A stretch of 64,000 nucleotides of DNA, taken from the NCBI GenBank assembly GCA_015501595.1, contig JADNRX010000209.1, forward strand, positions 1 to 64,000. The letters are read 5' to 3'. The stretch comes from Hymenopellis radicata (Eukaryota > Basidiomycota > Agaricomycetes > Agaricales > Physalacriaceae). This document shows, piece by piece, positions 34,118 to 46,620 of the stretch (its first letter is position 1; every line of letters begins with the position of its first letter). The translations under genes were made by a program, and so were the position numbers. The notes beneath the pieces are model-generated. The model was not told the origin of the DNA, did not search any database, and was given only the letters and a program-made list of their open reading frames with translations.

Positions 34118-36540
34118 ATCAGAGGCCGATTTCAAGTATCGCGAAACGCTGACCGTTTGACCTGTACATCTACACAGAAGTAGTCGCTCACGGAATTAGG
34201 GCATGGAAAACTAGAAGCTATCGATTTTGGGGAGCTTATCTTATACCTCTGACGATCCGCATGTGTGTGGGAGCAAAGTGCAGGGAGAGTGTAAAGGCGG
34301 TCTAGCAGCAGCGGAGTCATTTGTCAAGTCAACGCCAGGTCAATGCCACTGTGAGACAGCGTCCCAAGCGGAATGACCCGCAAGCCTGTTATGGGAAGGA
34401 GAGAACGAAGAGATAAATTAATCCCACTAACTCGGTGAAGCATTCCGACTGTCAAGCCAGTTTGCTGTAAATACTGCCTTAATATCAGCGTAGCACCCTG
34501 CATGATGCGCAAGAGAAATAAACGTGTAGGGGGTGAGGTATGAGTAATGCCTCGCGTTTATCAAACAATGTAAACGTTATCATTTGATTGTGGTGAAGGA
34601 GTCAAAGGGGTACATAGCCACGCTGGATGGGCTTCGTGCATTCCGAGACGATTCCGTGTTCCTGGACCGGCAGGGTCGGTGTTTAACACAATCCCAACTT
34701 CCAAGCAGAAATGGATCGCAAGAGTGTAGGCTATGGGGTAACTAGAAGAAAACGCATCGCGAGTGCTACAGACTGAGATGGACGTCAGTAGCAAATGGCC
34801 GGCGGGCCGCGGCCACCTCGGGACGTGCCGTGCCGTGTTTCGTCATTTGTTTATTTCTCACGCTCTGGGAACCTAACACCTTCCAAGGTTCTCTACTTAC
34901 CTTTAAATAGCGGTCGATCGGCACGACCACCAGTGCAAGCAGGAGACCAAGATGGTACGGATCAAGTTCCTCGTGTCAGCGATTTACCAAAGCTTAGCCT
35001 TGAAGCGAAGTCAGTACGCCACATTGATTCACGGCCGGTCGTTCGCCCTAAAGATTATGGAAGATCGCTCCGCTGAGAAGTTTGGAGATGATAATAACAT
35101 TGACTCGTATGTAAACGAAGTGGGACCCCTTGAAGGACCTCCTTTGGATGGACAGCATTTCAACGTCTTTGACGTGTATGTGTTTAACGTCATCCGTGGC
35201 AAAGCTCTTCATGGCTCTTCGACGTTGCGCCGCCCAAAGTGGCTACCTCTGGGCTACCTTCATCATCACGCCTCTTTTTAAAAGATAAAGCGGCGGCCGG
35301 CTGCCGATACACGTCTCATCCTAGTCTCCGTCAAAATCTTGAAATGTACGAGCATTACAATTCCTTGACAGGGCAACAAGCCCTCCAGGAGCAGGTGTGG
35401 CAGGTTACGCTCACGATGACGATTGCCGGAACGACGACATACTGTCTTCAGTGGCCTCCATTCGTTCCTTTGTTACTTCCTGGCTTCGCTTGACTGAAGT
35501 CACTGAACATCTGCAATTATACTCAGCACTGTCCCAAATGGTACGTTGTCTACTGCTCAGTTTGCGCTACATCGCACGGAAAATGTGGCACCTTTTTAGG
35601 CTCCCTCGTCAAGCGGTGAAATTTGATACCTTGCATCTCCAGTGTGTCTTTCATTTCGCTTAAAGCCTTCTGCTTATGTCTTCCAGGTAGTTCTGAGTTC
35701 ACAGTTCGCCGCGCGAATTGGTACGGATCGATCCGGCTATTACCTCAGAGCGTCAAAACTTTAAACCAGCTAATCTTCAACGTCCATCAGAGACTCTCCA
35801 GCCCCTCCCGGCGACGTGACGGTCGGGATCTGCCAGCATGCCTCCTCCCCCCATTCCAGACCGCACCAGTACCGCACCTCAGAGCATGTCCAGGTCCCAA
35901 ACTTCCAAATGAAAATCCAGGACGAATTCGGATTCGGATTGTCAATGAGTGTCAACAGGTGTCAACATATGTATGCGTCTTTGCCTCTGCAAGTGCCTCG
36001 GCGTGATAATGGATAATTTTCCTATGTGCTGGCTTGAATACGCGTACGTCGTCGTCTTCAGCTGGGTATGCGATTCCTAAAGGTCTCGTAACACTATGAC
36101 AGTTTTGTCGTAACGCTATGATAGTTTTGCTCCTCGCGATGGTCGTCTTTTGCTTCCAGGAATGAAATTCGCATTCATGATCGGTGCGGCTATACTCTAC
36201 AGCCCTGAACTCGGACTGATTGCTCTTCACAAACCCGCTCCGTCGCACATGCATCTCCAGTCCAAACACGGGTCTTTCTTCATCTGTGCGTCCATGTACC
36301 AACTTTCGATTCTGGTGCGTGCAACGGGAAGGAGGAATTAGTAACCCTGGAAAGACGACAACGCGTTACGCCCACCCGATGACAATCTACGGAATCTAAT
36401 TGACGCGCAACCTCAGCGCAACCTGCCCTCCTTCTAGAAACGCGATCACCCTAGGGGCGTGGCATGTCTGAGTCTCTATTTAGGCCTTATCCTCCTCCTC
36501 TATCCCTCCCACATCGCACTAGTTCACCACTACCTTTTCC
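34118..36540. other. No confident gene; possible plus-strand exons 34950-35615
   Basis: Some frames look weakly coding, for example DDDCRNDDILSSVASIRSFV (about 35410) followed by SWLRLTEVTEHLQLYSALSQ and a GT..AG intron. No continuous gene could be built. No domain or TE end was seen. The last 100 bases are the SDR promoter. Confidence 0.3.
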
Positions 36541-37676
36541 ATGGCTCCCAAAGTTTGGCTCAGTACGTCTCTCCTCCCCGCGTCAACGCTATCAGCTTTA
36601 ACGCGGCTCCTGCTTTCTAGTCACAGGCGCGAACGCCGGTTTCGGACGTGCCATGCTCGACTGCGTCCTCCAGAACGGAGACAATGTTATCGCTGCCGTG
36701 CGCCGCCCCGAGACCCTCGCGGATCTGCCCAAGGACCGCGTTACCGTCGTGAAGATGGACGTGACAAAGCCCGAGCAGATCGACGCCGCCTTCGAGGAGA
36801 TCAAGGCCAAGGGCCTCCGCATCGATGTGCTGTATAACAACGCGGGCTTCCCGAACGTCGGTGAGGTCGAGGCCGTGCCTCTGGATGTCTGCAGGAGCCT
36901 GTTCGAGGTGGGTCCATCGGTCTGACCTACAATTGTAGGCGTCTAATCGTGGCTCTAGACCAACTTCTGGGGATCGACGACTGTGTTGCGCAAGTCGCTC
37001 GCACACATGCGGGATGTGAACCAGCCGTCGGGCGGAAGATTATTGCAAATGGCGTCCATGTTCGGTCACACAGTGCGTATTCCTTGGCCGTCCTTTCTGA
37101 TGTTCTTAGTTAATGTAATCTAGGTGGATGGATGCACTGGATACTACGGCGCGACTAAGCACGGTACGTCGTTCACATCGTCGTCCTTCTCAATCACTGA
37201 CATCACGTCCAGCGATGGAAGCCCTCAGCGAGGCCCTATCCAAGGAGCTCGACCCCGCATGGAACATCAAGGTACACTCTCCCTCTTCCCCTCCCATCTA
37301 CGCTCAACTCACCGTTCCTCTCCAGGTCGTAATCCTCCAACCTGGTTACTTCCTGACCGACGGCCTCAAGGGAACCGGAGGTGTCAGTGGCACCCAAAAA
37401 TCCTACGAGATCCACGGACACCCCGCATACACCAACCCCACCGTCGAGGGCGTCGCCATCCGCAACGCCTTCAACACCATCACCGACCCCTCCACCATCA
37501 TCAAGGGCGACCCCGCGAAGCTGAGCGCGGCCGTGTACAAGGCCGCCGCGTTGGAGAACCCACCGCTGTGGCTGCCTCTCGGTAAGGACGCGTACCAGAA
37601 AATCCGTGCCAAGTTGGAGAAGTATAAGAAGGACATGGATGCGTATGAGAGCTGGAGTGCGGATTTGGAGTTCTAG
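36541..37676 (+). CDS. Short-chain dehydrogenase/reductase (SDR)
   Basis: NAD(P)-dependent oxidoreductase of about 285 aa in about six exons. MAPKVWL joins through an intron to ITGANAGFGRAM, the cofactor-binding TGxxxGxG motif. Then VTVVKMDVTKPEQIDAAF, LYNNAGFPNVG, TNFWGSTTVLRKSL, RLLQMASMFG (catalytic Ser region), GYYGATKHAMEAL (YxxxK), and VILQPGYFLTDGL. All catalytic residues are present. The C-terminus resembles SDRs often annotated near versicolorin or oxidoreductase families, but substrate and cofactor preference are not deducible. Convergent with the TLC-LGT gene, 268 bp apart. Confidence 0.93.
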
Positions 37677-37944
37677 ACGTTGTCTGATCGTAGAAGTATA
37701 ACTGTGCATATAGATTTGAGGATACGACATACTCATGACACTCATGACATTTAAACAGTGTGATCTAGTGAGCTCATTGAAATCAGGCTCTCTGGTAAAG
37801 CACAGGAAAAAAAACCTTGGCTTTGAGACCAAGTTCATGCGCGGCGTCGTACGCGGTTCAGAGATTTGTCCTTTCTACATACATAGTACATTGATGTCCT
37901 TTCTAAAGTCGTCCATCCGGATAGCTTATAGTACATCTAATCTA

Positions 37945-39621
37945 TTACGCCCACCGCCCTATTTCGCCCTTATTCACTCCATAGACCACCGTCCCCAGAA
38001 CCAGCGCAGTCCATACTGGTCCCATGCCCACGCTTTCCACATCGAGCTGCATGCCGGGCGATCGCTGAAATCGGAACGTCCACCATGCACATCCCACCCC
38101 CAGAATGAACTGCATCATCGCAAGCCACGCCGTAAGAGAAATCTTACTCCTCTCCATCCCACGATAATCTGCGCGATAGCGCTCGCTGACGAGCCGGACG
38201 ATTGCATGCCCTGCGAGCGTCATCGATCCGACAAACGCAACAGAGACCTCCGTGTAAGCGAGCAGCGGGAGCGGAACAAGGAGGGCTTGTAGAGCAAAAG
38301 CCAGAGCTGAAAGAAGTTGAACAGGAAACAAGGGCACCTTGACCCAACGCGGGCGTGAACGCGCTAGAGCGGAATACGTGGGATGCGCGTACGTCACGTT
38401 GAGGAATTCAGGCGCCCAAGGAATGTCAGCTCGAGGACACCCGTAGCAGCACCCATAGTGGTGGCAGCCGATGCGCGAGAACACTTCGTAGAAGGGGAAT
38501 CCGACGCCCAACGCTCCGAGGAATGACCACACATCCGACAGCATTCCGATGTGATTCAGCACGAGTACTGCGACACCCACACCACACACACCCCCGTGAA
38601 GCCAGAATCCCGGGCGCAAAATGGTCCTGAGCGGAGCGCATCGTAGTGCGGTAAGACCGTCTTCAAAAACGAGCGAGAAGAGCCGCGCTCCAACGATGGC
38701 GGACCCTAGAACAATCGGAAGCGTGTATGCATGGGATGTCGACACCGGCGTCAGGGTAACAACAGCCAGCGCGAGCGACGCGAATCCCAGACCCATCAGC
38801 GGGCCGTAGATCGTGATGATCCAGCTCCGTGCCCCAGCGAGCACGATATGGAAAGGGTGATAATGGGATTGGACGGTAATAATACGGGGCCGCTGATTCG
38901 TCTTCTCCGTGTCTCTTGAATCATGATCATGCCCGAGCAATGACAATATCTGCCGCCGAACGTACATGCCGCAGAATAGCACATGCGCGCCCATCATGCT
39001 CCATCCAGCAGCTTGGTCGGCGAATGACCGTCCATTAAAATCTGGATCGGTAAAGAGGAAGAGAGCGGCGTGGACGATACCGTAGCACCGGAGGACGGTG
39101 TATTGGACGGCGTTGAACAGGATGAGGCGCCGGTGGAATTCTGAACGCCTCGCCTGCGAGAAGTCTCTCCACGCAGACATGATCCACAGTATGTCGCCAG
39201 GTATTTCGGAGATGAGAGTGGTGACGATGACGAGGAAGGGTGTGAGAGGCCAATGGCGCGTAAGTGTTGCGCCCAAGGCGAGGAGGGACGCAAGGTGATG
39301 GACGACATATAGGTTGTACAGGTCCAGTCTGTTGAGTTCCGCTACCCAGAGGACGGAGCGCCCGATGAGACATCTAGTGGTGCTCTCTTCGTCCAAGCCG
39401 CCCTCGACGACCGCGGAGAAGGAAGCTCGGGCGCAAGATGGCGTTGACAACAATGTGATCAATGCGCCCATGCATATACCGGTGAACACACGAAGCTTGT
39501 GCGTATCGAAGAGCCATTGGTGGAATGCGGGAGACGCGTGCTTGAGGGTGTACTGAATACACCGTTCAACGAGATAGTAGACGACGAAGAGGTAAAGGAT
39601 GAAGGTAACCGATGAATCCAT
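37945..39621 (-). CDS. TLC domain fused to LGT-like prolipoprotein diacylglyceryl transferase domain
   Basis: Intronless 558-aa polytopic membrane protein. Residues 1-230 look like a TLC (TRAM/LAG1/CLN8) fold: several membrane helices and the paired His in LYNLYVVHHLASLLAL (108-109). Residues about 265-555 carry the signature order of bacterial Lgt: GSAIVGARLFSLV (305-317), WLHGGVCGVG (340-349; the HGG loop), SRIGCHHYGCCYGCP (382-396; equivalent of the Lgt GRIG signature), FPVQLLSAL (432-440), and RLVSERYR (476-483). Lgt transfers diacylglycerol to lipoprotein Cys in bacteria; eukaryotes have no lipobox pathway, so the substrate here must differ. Lack of introns in an intron-rich neighbourhood is notable. 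The TLC assignment is less sure than the LGT one. Confidence 0.85.
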   Translation of the reverse strand: MDSSVTFILYLFVVYYLVERCIQYTLKHASPAFHQWLFDTHKLRVFTGICMGALITLLSTPSCARASFSAVVEGGLDEESTTRCLIGRSVLWVAELNRLDLYNLYVVHHLASLLALGATLTRHWPLTPFLVIVTTLISEIPGDILWIMSAWRDFSQARRSEFHRRLILFNAVQYTVLRCYGIVHAALFLFTDPDFNGRSFADQAAGWSMMGAHVLFCGMYVRRQILSLLGHDHDSRDTEKTNQRPRIITVQSHYHPFHIVLAGARSWIITIYGPLMGLGFASLALAVVTLTPVSTSHAYTLPIVLGSAIVGARLFSLVFEDGLTALRCAPLRTILRPGFWLHGGVCGVGVAVLVLNHIGMLSDVWSFLGALGVGFPFYEVFSRIGCHHYGCCYGCPRADIPWAPEFLNVTYAHPTYSALARSRPRWVKVPLFPVQLLSALAFALQALLVPLPLLAYTEVSVAFVGSMTLAGHAIVRLVSERYRADYRGMERSKISLTAWLAMMQFILGVGCAWWTFRFQRSPGMQLDVESVGMGPVWTALVLGTVVYGVNKGEIGRWA

Positions 39622-40608
39622 TGTGCCGAAGAAATCTCTATAGACTCGTCAGTATAAGTAGAAATGCTCAAGTGTTTGATGATACCCACGGTGACCTTGC
39701 GTTACCAGAAGACCGAGATGATTCCAAACGGTGTTGTGGTGAAGATTTTGATGATCAGCGCGTGGGGTGATCCAGGACGTGCCTCGTCGACGGCGGCTTC
39801 TGATAAAAGCATTAGCTGTAATCTTACAACGGAGAAAATCGAATACCGCTTGTACTAAAAGATGAATGAATATCATCGAGTGACGCGACCTACTACTTAT
39901 ATATGTTTCCCAGTCTCCGGAGGCGCCTAGAAAAATAGCCAGCAAACGGTGGTGGTGGTGGATGCATAAACCCAGGCGGTGTTACTCTTAGTGAAGTCTC
40001 AGACTTTCCGGAAATTTCGTGTTTCATACACCACAGCGTCCCGCCGTGTTTGAAGGCACCACGTCAAGGTCGCAGGAGCTTGCGCAGGAGGCGATGATTG
40101 AGGGGGAGAGAACCTAACCCATGGTTTCGACCAGATTACGCCACGTTTACATTCAAGTCTACGACAGCCGGAGAGAATGTCTGTTCTAGTGAAACGTCAG
40201 AAAAGATTCAAAAGAAGATTTGAAGCTGATGTGCTGGAGGAGGAAATGATTTACGTCGCATTGTCAGAAGGGTATCATTCGAAGGCTAGTGGTGAAAAGG
40301 AGACAGTGACCGGCCCGAGGACCCGACGTCTGTTTCGTTTTACGATTCGCGATCAAGCCCGCATTAAATGGAAGAGCAAAAACAGACGCCAAGAACCAAA
40401 GCGAAGGCATCCGAATCTTGGAGAGGCGAGAGCTAATCATAATTCATTACACAGATGCAAAAACAGAGGAGCATTCAATTCACCTTGCGAACAGAGAAGA
40501 GCCCGAGACAGCCGTTCCTTCAATTGCTTTCGGCAAGTACTACGTTTCGAACCTGGAAGCGGTCGTTTCGACGCATATTAGCTAATCTACAAGTTAGAAG
40601 TACTCACC
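39622..40608. other. Intergenic; weak ORF at 40177-40581
   Basis: A plus-strand 134-aa frame starting MSVLVKRQKRFKRRF is basic and unrecognised. No other gene was seen. The TLC-LGT promoter should lie in its first part. Confidence 0.35.
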
Positions 40609-42229
40609 CCCAGTGAGAATTCCGTCGACATGGGGTGACATGGGGTGACAAACGTCGACATGTCACCCGAAGTCATCCCATGTCACCCCATATCGAAAAA
40701 GTGGCTGTAATTCCGACATGGGATGATATATGCCGACACACAGCGATAAATTTGCTGCTATAATACGGCCAGATTTCCTGCTATTCGGTATCGCTGTATA
40801 CTGTATCACTCTATATCACTATATGCCTGAATTTGATGATACAGAACGACATCCATAGACAATGTACTGGTAGAGGATGCTACTCTACGTCGGTTCCCTT
40901 GATCATGCCTCCGTTTCCTCATCGCGCCTGCCACCCAAAATTCTCCAATTGCTCGATGTCCCGCTATGTGTGGTTGTGCGATGGAGAGAAGATGTCGCGA
41001 ATGCAATGTTGTTTCCCTGGTTCTAGGAACTCGTCAGAAATGGCTAAAATGAAAGAGCCGATTTGACATACCATTGGTATGTGAGCCGAGATAGACGGGG
41101 AGTGCAGTCAATGCCTGAATATATGCGTGAGTAAGGAGAGTACGGGGTATCGGGAAGCAAGTACGCACGTTATTGTCCCTTTTCTGCACCCGTCTAAACG
41201 TGTCGAGCAAATTCGGGCGTCGGAATGCCTGTAAGCCTAGGCAACAAGTCGACACGTATATGCGCATCAGTCTCGAGTCTTCATAGAAAGTGGCTGGCTC
41301 CTGGGAATGTCAGTCGAGGTTGCAAAGGAGTGCGGGTCTTACCTCTACGCCAACAGTCCTGCACAGGGAGCCTACCGGACACTTAACAACCCACCAGCCT
41401 AGAGATATGCTGCATCGGTTGCTAGCCTCCTCCGGCCATGCAATCACGTCGCAAGAATGTGCGAATCGGGTCGCCGGAGCCTCCCAAGGATAAGTGCGTA
41501 AGAAGCGCGTCGATGATGGCCGCCGCTGTGAAAGCCACGCGTCATTGGTATGTCTTAGCGTCAGAGCACCTGCTGCCGCCTAACTGATGAGGATATGAGC
41601 CATCTTAGGCGAACGGCGTGGTCTCGCGAGTAGGGCAAGCAACCAGCCCGAACCTTAACATATGCGCCATCAGTAGAAGCGCGCACATTAGAACGAGTAC
41701 GCACCGCTTCATCGTCAGTGCCCGTTAAGTCCTAGCTCAACTACGGCGGCGCCTCTTGCAATTCATACGTCGGGGAGCGAGCGGGTACCTGCAGGCAAGA
41801 GGGAGCACGATGATCCAGACGAAAGCGCGCAAATCAGTTGCCTGAAGTCGTGTCGCATGAGTCTGCGACGATGAGGTGGAGGTAGAGAGCAGCACAGTCA
41901 CAGCGGAGAGGCACAGAGACCATGGTGGTAGCAAGACAAGACGCGAAGACGACGGCAAACACACGTCATTACGTTGGCTCCGAGTTAGTCGCGGATGTTC
42001 GCGACTTGTCGAAATCATCGAGGAGTCGTAAATCTCAACTTAAGAAAGAGCTTCTTCGGAGCTTCTGACATGTTTTTAAAGTAAATATCATCGTGAAGTC
42101 AAGTTGACATTCCCAACTTTAACAGTGATGATAATAATTGTCGCTCCATATCATCCTATGTCGCTGCGTGCCATCAGATTTATGGCCAGTCGCCGGGTGT
42201 CATCCCATATCGACGGAATTCTCACTGGG
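40609..42229. mobile_element. hAT-like element with CCCAGTGAG ends
   Basis: TIRs read CCCAGTGAGAATTCCGTCGA inwards from both ends and continue into repeated catgggrtgaca units. TACTCACC lies directly left of the element (40601-40608) and again at 42234-42241, four bases beyond the right end, suggesting an 8-bp duplication with small end damage. CAGTG-type ends with 8-bp duplications fit hAT. No transposase was seen. It carries a degraded gene fragment on the minus strand. Confidence 0.75.
40850..42020 (-). pseudogene. Captured, degraded multi-exon gene fragment inside the hAT-like element
   Basis: On the minus strand, short exon-like pieces alternate with GT..AG introns: a hydrophobic start (WSLCLSAVTVLLSTST, LRAFVWIIVLPLA), then a piece reading EPATFYEDSRLMRIYVSTCC to FRRVQKRDNN, then ALTALPVYLGSHTN, then HSRHLLSIAQPH. 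Stops break the frame between them. The hydrophobic pieces suggest a membrane protein. I cannot name the family. Confidence 0.45.
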
Positions 42230-42675
42230 CTAGTACTCACCGTTGGAGTAACAAAGTACACTTCTTCGTGGAGAACGTGTGTCAGGTCACTTACTAGACA
42301 CTGAGAACCTGCGTCGAAGGGCAATATCTCCACATGCCACTCAAGGAGTGACGTCAGGACTTTGAAGCGTAGACTCGACCATATGATGGTGCAGCGAACG
42401 GCCCACTTCGACTCTCTGACTCAGGATAGGTCCAGTGTCGTGGTGTCAAAATGAAATAAATCGCTCCAAGAGGTGTCTGCGACTGAGAGTAGTCCTAGAC
42501 AAGGTTGTTCAGACAATTAACCTTGTCCTTTCCCGTTTAAACAACGTATTGCAGAGGAGGTTTGGAGGAGACGATGGCGTGGGAAATGAAAACGGATTTT
42601 CCCACTATCAACTCCGTCGCTCCGATCGAAAATCTCTTATCTCTGGCTATGATAATCGAGCGGCGCAACCTCCGC

Positions 42676-42681
42676 TATAAA
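42676..42681 (+). promoter_or_regulatory. TATA box of the dehydrogenase gene
   Basis: TATAAA 65 bp before the ATG at 42741. Confidence 0.5.
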
Positions 42682-42740
42682 GCTCTTCCTCGCCGTCGCG
42701 CGCACAGGACCGGCCTTGCACGACTACCCGCTCTTGCGCT

Positions 42741-44026
42741 ATGACCATCACGAAGCCAATTCACGAAGGCAAACCACGGGTGCTATTGGTGAACGATGCG
42801 ACGGAGGTGCCGCAGGACTATGTCGACTACATCGGGACGCTCTGTGAGAGGACAGTGATACAGCAGGCCCCGCATGATGTGCTGGCAGTGCGAATCCAAG
42901 AAGCTGTCAAGGAGCACGGGCCGTTCGTTGGTATGTGGATAGGCTCAGGCCTCATGGACGGACAACTGATGCGCTCCCTCCAGCATGCATCGTGTTCCTG
43001 CGCTGGGCAGACACCTGGCCGTGGCCGCTCGACGAGAACCTCGTGGGCCCGCTCATCGAGAGCGGCTGCCGCCTGTTCTCATCTGGCGACGCTGGGTACG
43101 ATTTCGTCAGTCGCCATCCATTCCATGCTCATCCCATCGCTAAACCCGCCCTCCCAGGCCGATATCCAGTACTTGACGCGCAACAAGGTGTATTACGCCA
43201 ACACGGCCATCTCCGCGTCGGTGCGCACGGCCGACTCGGCGGCGATGATGATCCTGCAGGCGATACGGTCCGCGACCAAGCGCGAGCATGATGCGCGCGC
43301 GGGGAGATGGCAGGATCGGACGCTGCGCGCCAAGGACGCGCGGAAGAGCGTGCTCGGCATCGTGGGCATGGGAAGCATCGGGAAGCTTGTTAAAGACCAT
43401 ATGCAGCATTTCGGTACGTCGTAAACGCCTCGTTAAAGAGTGGTACTAATGATTGTTTACTACAGGCATGAAGGTGATATACCACAACCGCTCCAGGCTC
43501 GCCCCGGAAGAAGAGACTGGAGCCACGTACGTCGGGTTTGAGGAACTGCTGAAGACGGCGGATGTGATTACATTGCATTGTCCATTGACTAAGGATACCC
43601 GGCATCTCTTGAATAAAGATAGTACGTGTACCTTGGCCGTGGTTCATCAAGCTCTGAGTCATCTCGCCTAGCCCTGGCTCTAACGAAACCCGGTGTCCTG
43701 ATCGTCAACACGTCTCGTGGGCCTGTTGTGCACGAGCAAGCGCTCGTTGACGCGCTCGAGTCGGGGCACGTCGCTCGTGCTGCGCTGGATGTCTTTGAAT
43801 TCGAACCAGAGATTCATCCACGGCTGAAGGAGATGTGGGATCGTACTGTATGTATCGCTTGCTTGCTCTCATGCCCATCTTAACCTTCTCATCGTAGATT
43901 CTCCAACCACACTGTGCCGTCATAAATGAGACGATTATGGAGGATCAGCAGACTGAGATTTATGCGAATTTAGAGAGCTTTTTGAAGACGGGCAAGCCGA
44001 ATACGCCGGTCAATGGGGGATGGTAG
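42741..44026 (+). CDS. D-isomer-specific 2-hydroxyacid dehydrogenase
   Basis: NAD(P)-dependent reductase of 2-oxo acids such as glyoxylate or hydroxypyruvate, about 350 aa in about six exons. MTITKPIHEGKPRVLLVND starts a short substrate-domain strand. LFSSGDAGYDF and NTAISASVRTADSAAMMI lead into the nucleotide-binding domain with GIVGMGSIGKLVK (GxGxxG). Then ITLHCPLTKDTRHLLNKD, VNTSRGPVVHEQALVDAL (catalytic Arg), ALDVFEFEPEIHP (catalytic Glu), and ILQPHCAVINETI (catalytic His). The end is KTGKPNTPVNGGW. All catalytic residues are intact. An apparent stop near 43670 falls inside the intron that joins LLNKD to LALTKPG. Confidence 0.93.
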
Positions 44027-44149
44027 AATTTCAATGGGTACAAACGCGTACTCATTGTATCGTCGTGTAGGTTACCAGCCATGCTCGACTGGTGTGATAA
44101 CAATGTGATAAAGTGAATCAGGTTATGGTCAGGCATGAGTGACCCATTC

Positions 44150-46620
44150 CAGGTCTTCTGTCTAATGTGGATTTGTCTGCAACCGTGCGAGGGGTGACTT
44201 GGAACTACGTACACCCTTGGCGATTGTTTCGGTGATTAACTCATCGCCCGTCACAGGCGTATGACTCACTGGTATGCCTGCAGTACTCTTGCTGAGCTTT
44301 TTTGTTTCCTCTGTAACGTCGATTTCTCTTCTGTCGTATGAGGTGTGTAATCCTACACCTATCAGGCTAGTGCCATATCCAACTCGCCATCAACCTGAAT
44401 GTGGTCTGCGACCTGTTCCACTCGAGGCGCGTTGCTTAGCGGTTCCGCGTCCTATGAATTGGACGTCCCATCTCTCTTTTTTTGCCTGTATTGATTCCAT
44501 GCCTCCGACGAGGGCGTCCACTGCTATCTCTCCCTCAGGCTGTACACTCGAGGCGCTTCGCTTAGCGGTTCCGCGTCCTATGAGAGGACTAGATCTTACC
44601 AATTGTTTTGGCTTCGAAGAACTTATCCCAATGCACTTCTTGATACACATTGTGTTCTCCACGACTCGGGAATTCACTAGACCTGCTCAACTCTGGCTCT
44701 TCCCTGGTTTCTTGGTCTTTCGCGAATGATCACTAGGTGGTAATCTTCGGCGGCCGGTGTATCCTAGCGGATGCATTGCCCCTGGCATGGATAAGTTTTA
44801 CGCTTGTCGCTCAGCGGCCGCATCATCGTTTTTCTTTCCGACTTGTATGTTGCTCCGATCTTTGTGACTCGACAGAAAGGCTAGCGAGCCTTTGTCAGTT
44901 GGATTCGCGCGTCCCTATTGTCTTCAAGCGGAACTCGGTCAAGACGTGTGGCTTAGTGGCAGCGCGTCCTTCTTCGCTGTTATACCGTCGAAGTTTTGAC
45001 ATAGATTCTGGACAGTGACATCGTGGACAGTCGTAACCGAAGTGTCAGTACAGAAGCCTGACATGAATGTCGACACCTTCGTTTTTACGTGCTTAGACTT
45101 GTTGTTGCAATAGCGGCGAGCTCGGAAATACCCGTAGGCTCTTTTCCGCCAACGTCCTCCATAAACCTGCTCTGGACTGTAGCCTACTATGCCGATGTGG
45201 CTTAGCGGTTCCACTCGGTGTATAGCTCTCGAGCGTTCTGTTGATTTTTGTTAGGGTTTGACGCGGCTTTCGCTCACTGTACCGGGCAGCACCAGGCGTG
45301 TATCTAAACAGTTTCGCATGGATGGTATCTTGCTTTCTAGGGTCTTCTCTACCGTGGATTCGTCTGAAACCGGACCTGGAACTACGTACACCTGGCAATT
45401 GCTTCGGCGATCAACTCATCGCCCGTCACAGGCGTATGCCTCATCGCAAGTACTTGAACGAAATCAGACTTTGTTTTTTCTGTTTCTTAGGTCGCCGATT
45501 TGTCTACTGTCGTATGAGCTGGAACTATGAGGCATGGCAACTGCTTTTAGTGCCATTCTACCAAATCTAAGCTGTTCTGGCACTCGATGCGCGTCGCTTA
45601 GCGGTTTCGCGTATTGTAGAGCCCTGATCTCCGCTTTTTTTGTATTGATTCCATGCCTCTCACTGCGACGTGGGATTATCGCACCTCCCTCAGGATGTAC
45701 ACTCAAGGCGCGTTGCTTAGCGGTTCCGCGTCCTATAGCCCTTTCATAGCTGAGAGCTCATTTTTTTTGCTTTGTTTGTATTGATTCCATGCCTCCGATG
45801 AGGGCGTCCACTGCTATCTCTCCCTCAGCCTGTACTACACTCGAGGCGCATCGCTTAGCGGCAGCGCGTCTTCATAGATCGTCTGGGAAATTGTTTTGCA
45901 TTGTGTTTTCAGTCGAAGAACTTATCCCAATGCATTTCCCGATACACGCACGACTCAGGAATTCACTAGACCCGCTCAACTCTGGCTCTTCCCTTGTTTC
46001 TTGTTCGTTGCTCTTTCTCTAATGATGACTAGGTGGTAGTCTACGCACGCCGGTGTATCCTAGCGGATGCATTGGCCCTGCTGGGGATATATGTGTTTTA
46101 CGCTTGTAATTTGGCGGCCACATCATGTGAGTAATCATTTTGCTTTTCCGACTTGTACGTTCCTCTGCTCTTCGTGATCTAGTTAAATTGGGATTCACGC
46201 AAGCCTCTTGCCGGGAAATCAGTGCGCCTCGCTCAAGACGTGTGGCTTAGTGGTAACGCGTCCTTCCTCCTATAGAAAAACATTGGCTCAGGCTGTTTTT
46301 TGATATCCGATACCAACAGTGACATCGTGGACAGTCCTAACCGGAGTGTCAGTACAGAAGGCCTGCCATGAATCTCAAGACCTGCTTAGACTTCTTGTTG
46401 AAATGGCGGCGCAAGATCCTCAACCAACCTACTCTGGACTGTAGCCTGCCATGCCGATGTGGCTTAGCGGTTCCATTCGGTGTGTGAGTATTTCATCTAT
46501 GTGTTGACCTTTTTAGGACTTGACGCGACTTTCGCTGACTCTACCGGGCAGCAGGCATGTGGATTCTCGTTAACCTTTACTTAAAAGCCCGGTACTCTCG
46601 CAGAACACCGACAGAACCGC
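44150..46620 (+). repeat. ABCD repeat block, two tandem ~1.28 kb units (forward)
   Basis: Two direct units. Each carries four short boxes around CTTAGYGG in fixed order: A at about 44433 and 45713, B at 44560 and 45853, C at 44950 and 46243, D at 45197 and 46460. An extra A-like box lies at 45596. The text between boxes also repeats, for example gaacttatcccaatgca, attcactagac, cgtggacagtc and gcccgtcacaggcgtatg. Boxes C and D contain TGGCTTAGTGG / TGGCTTAGCGG, identical to a tRNA A-box consensus. The short flanks pair with each other (GACGTG with CGCGTC in C). No long ORF. Confidence 0.88.
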
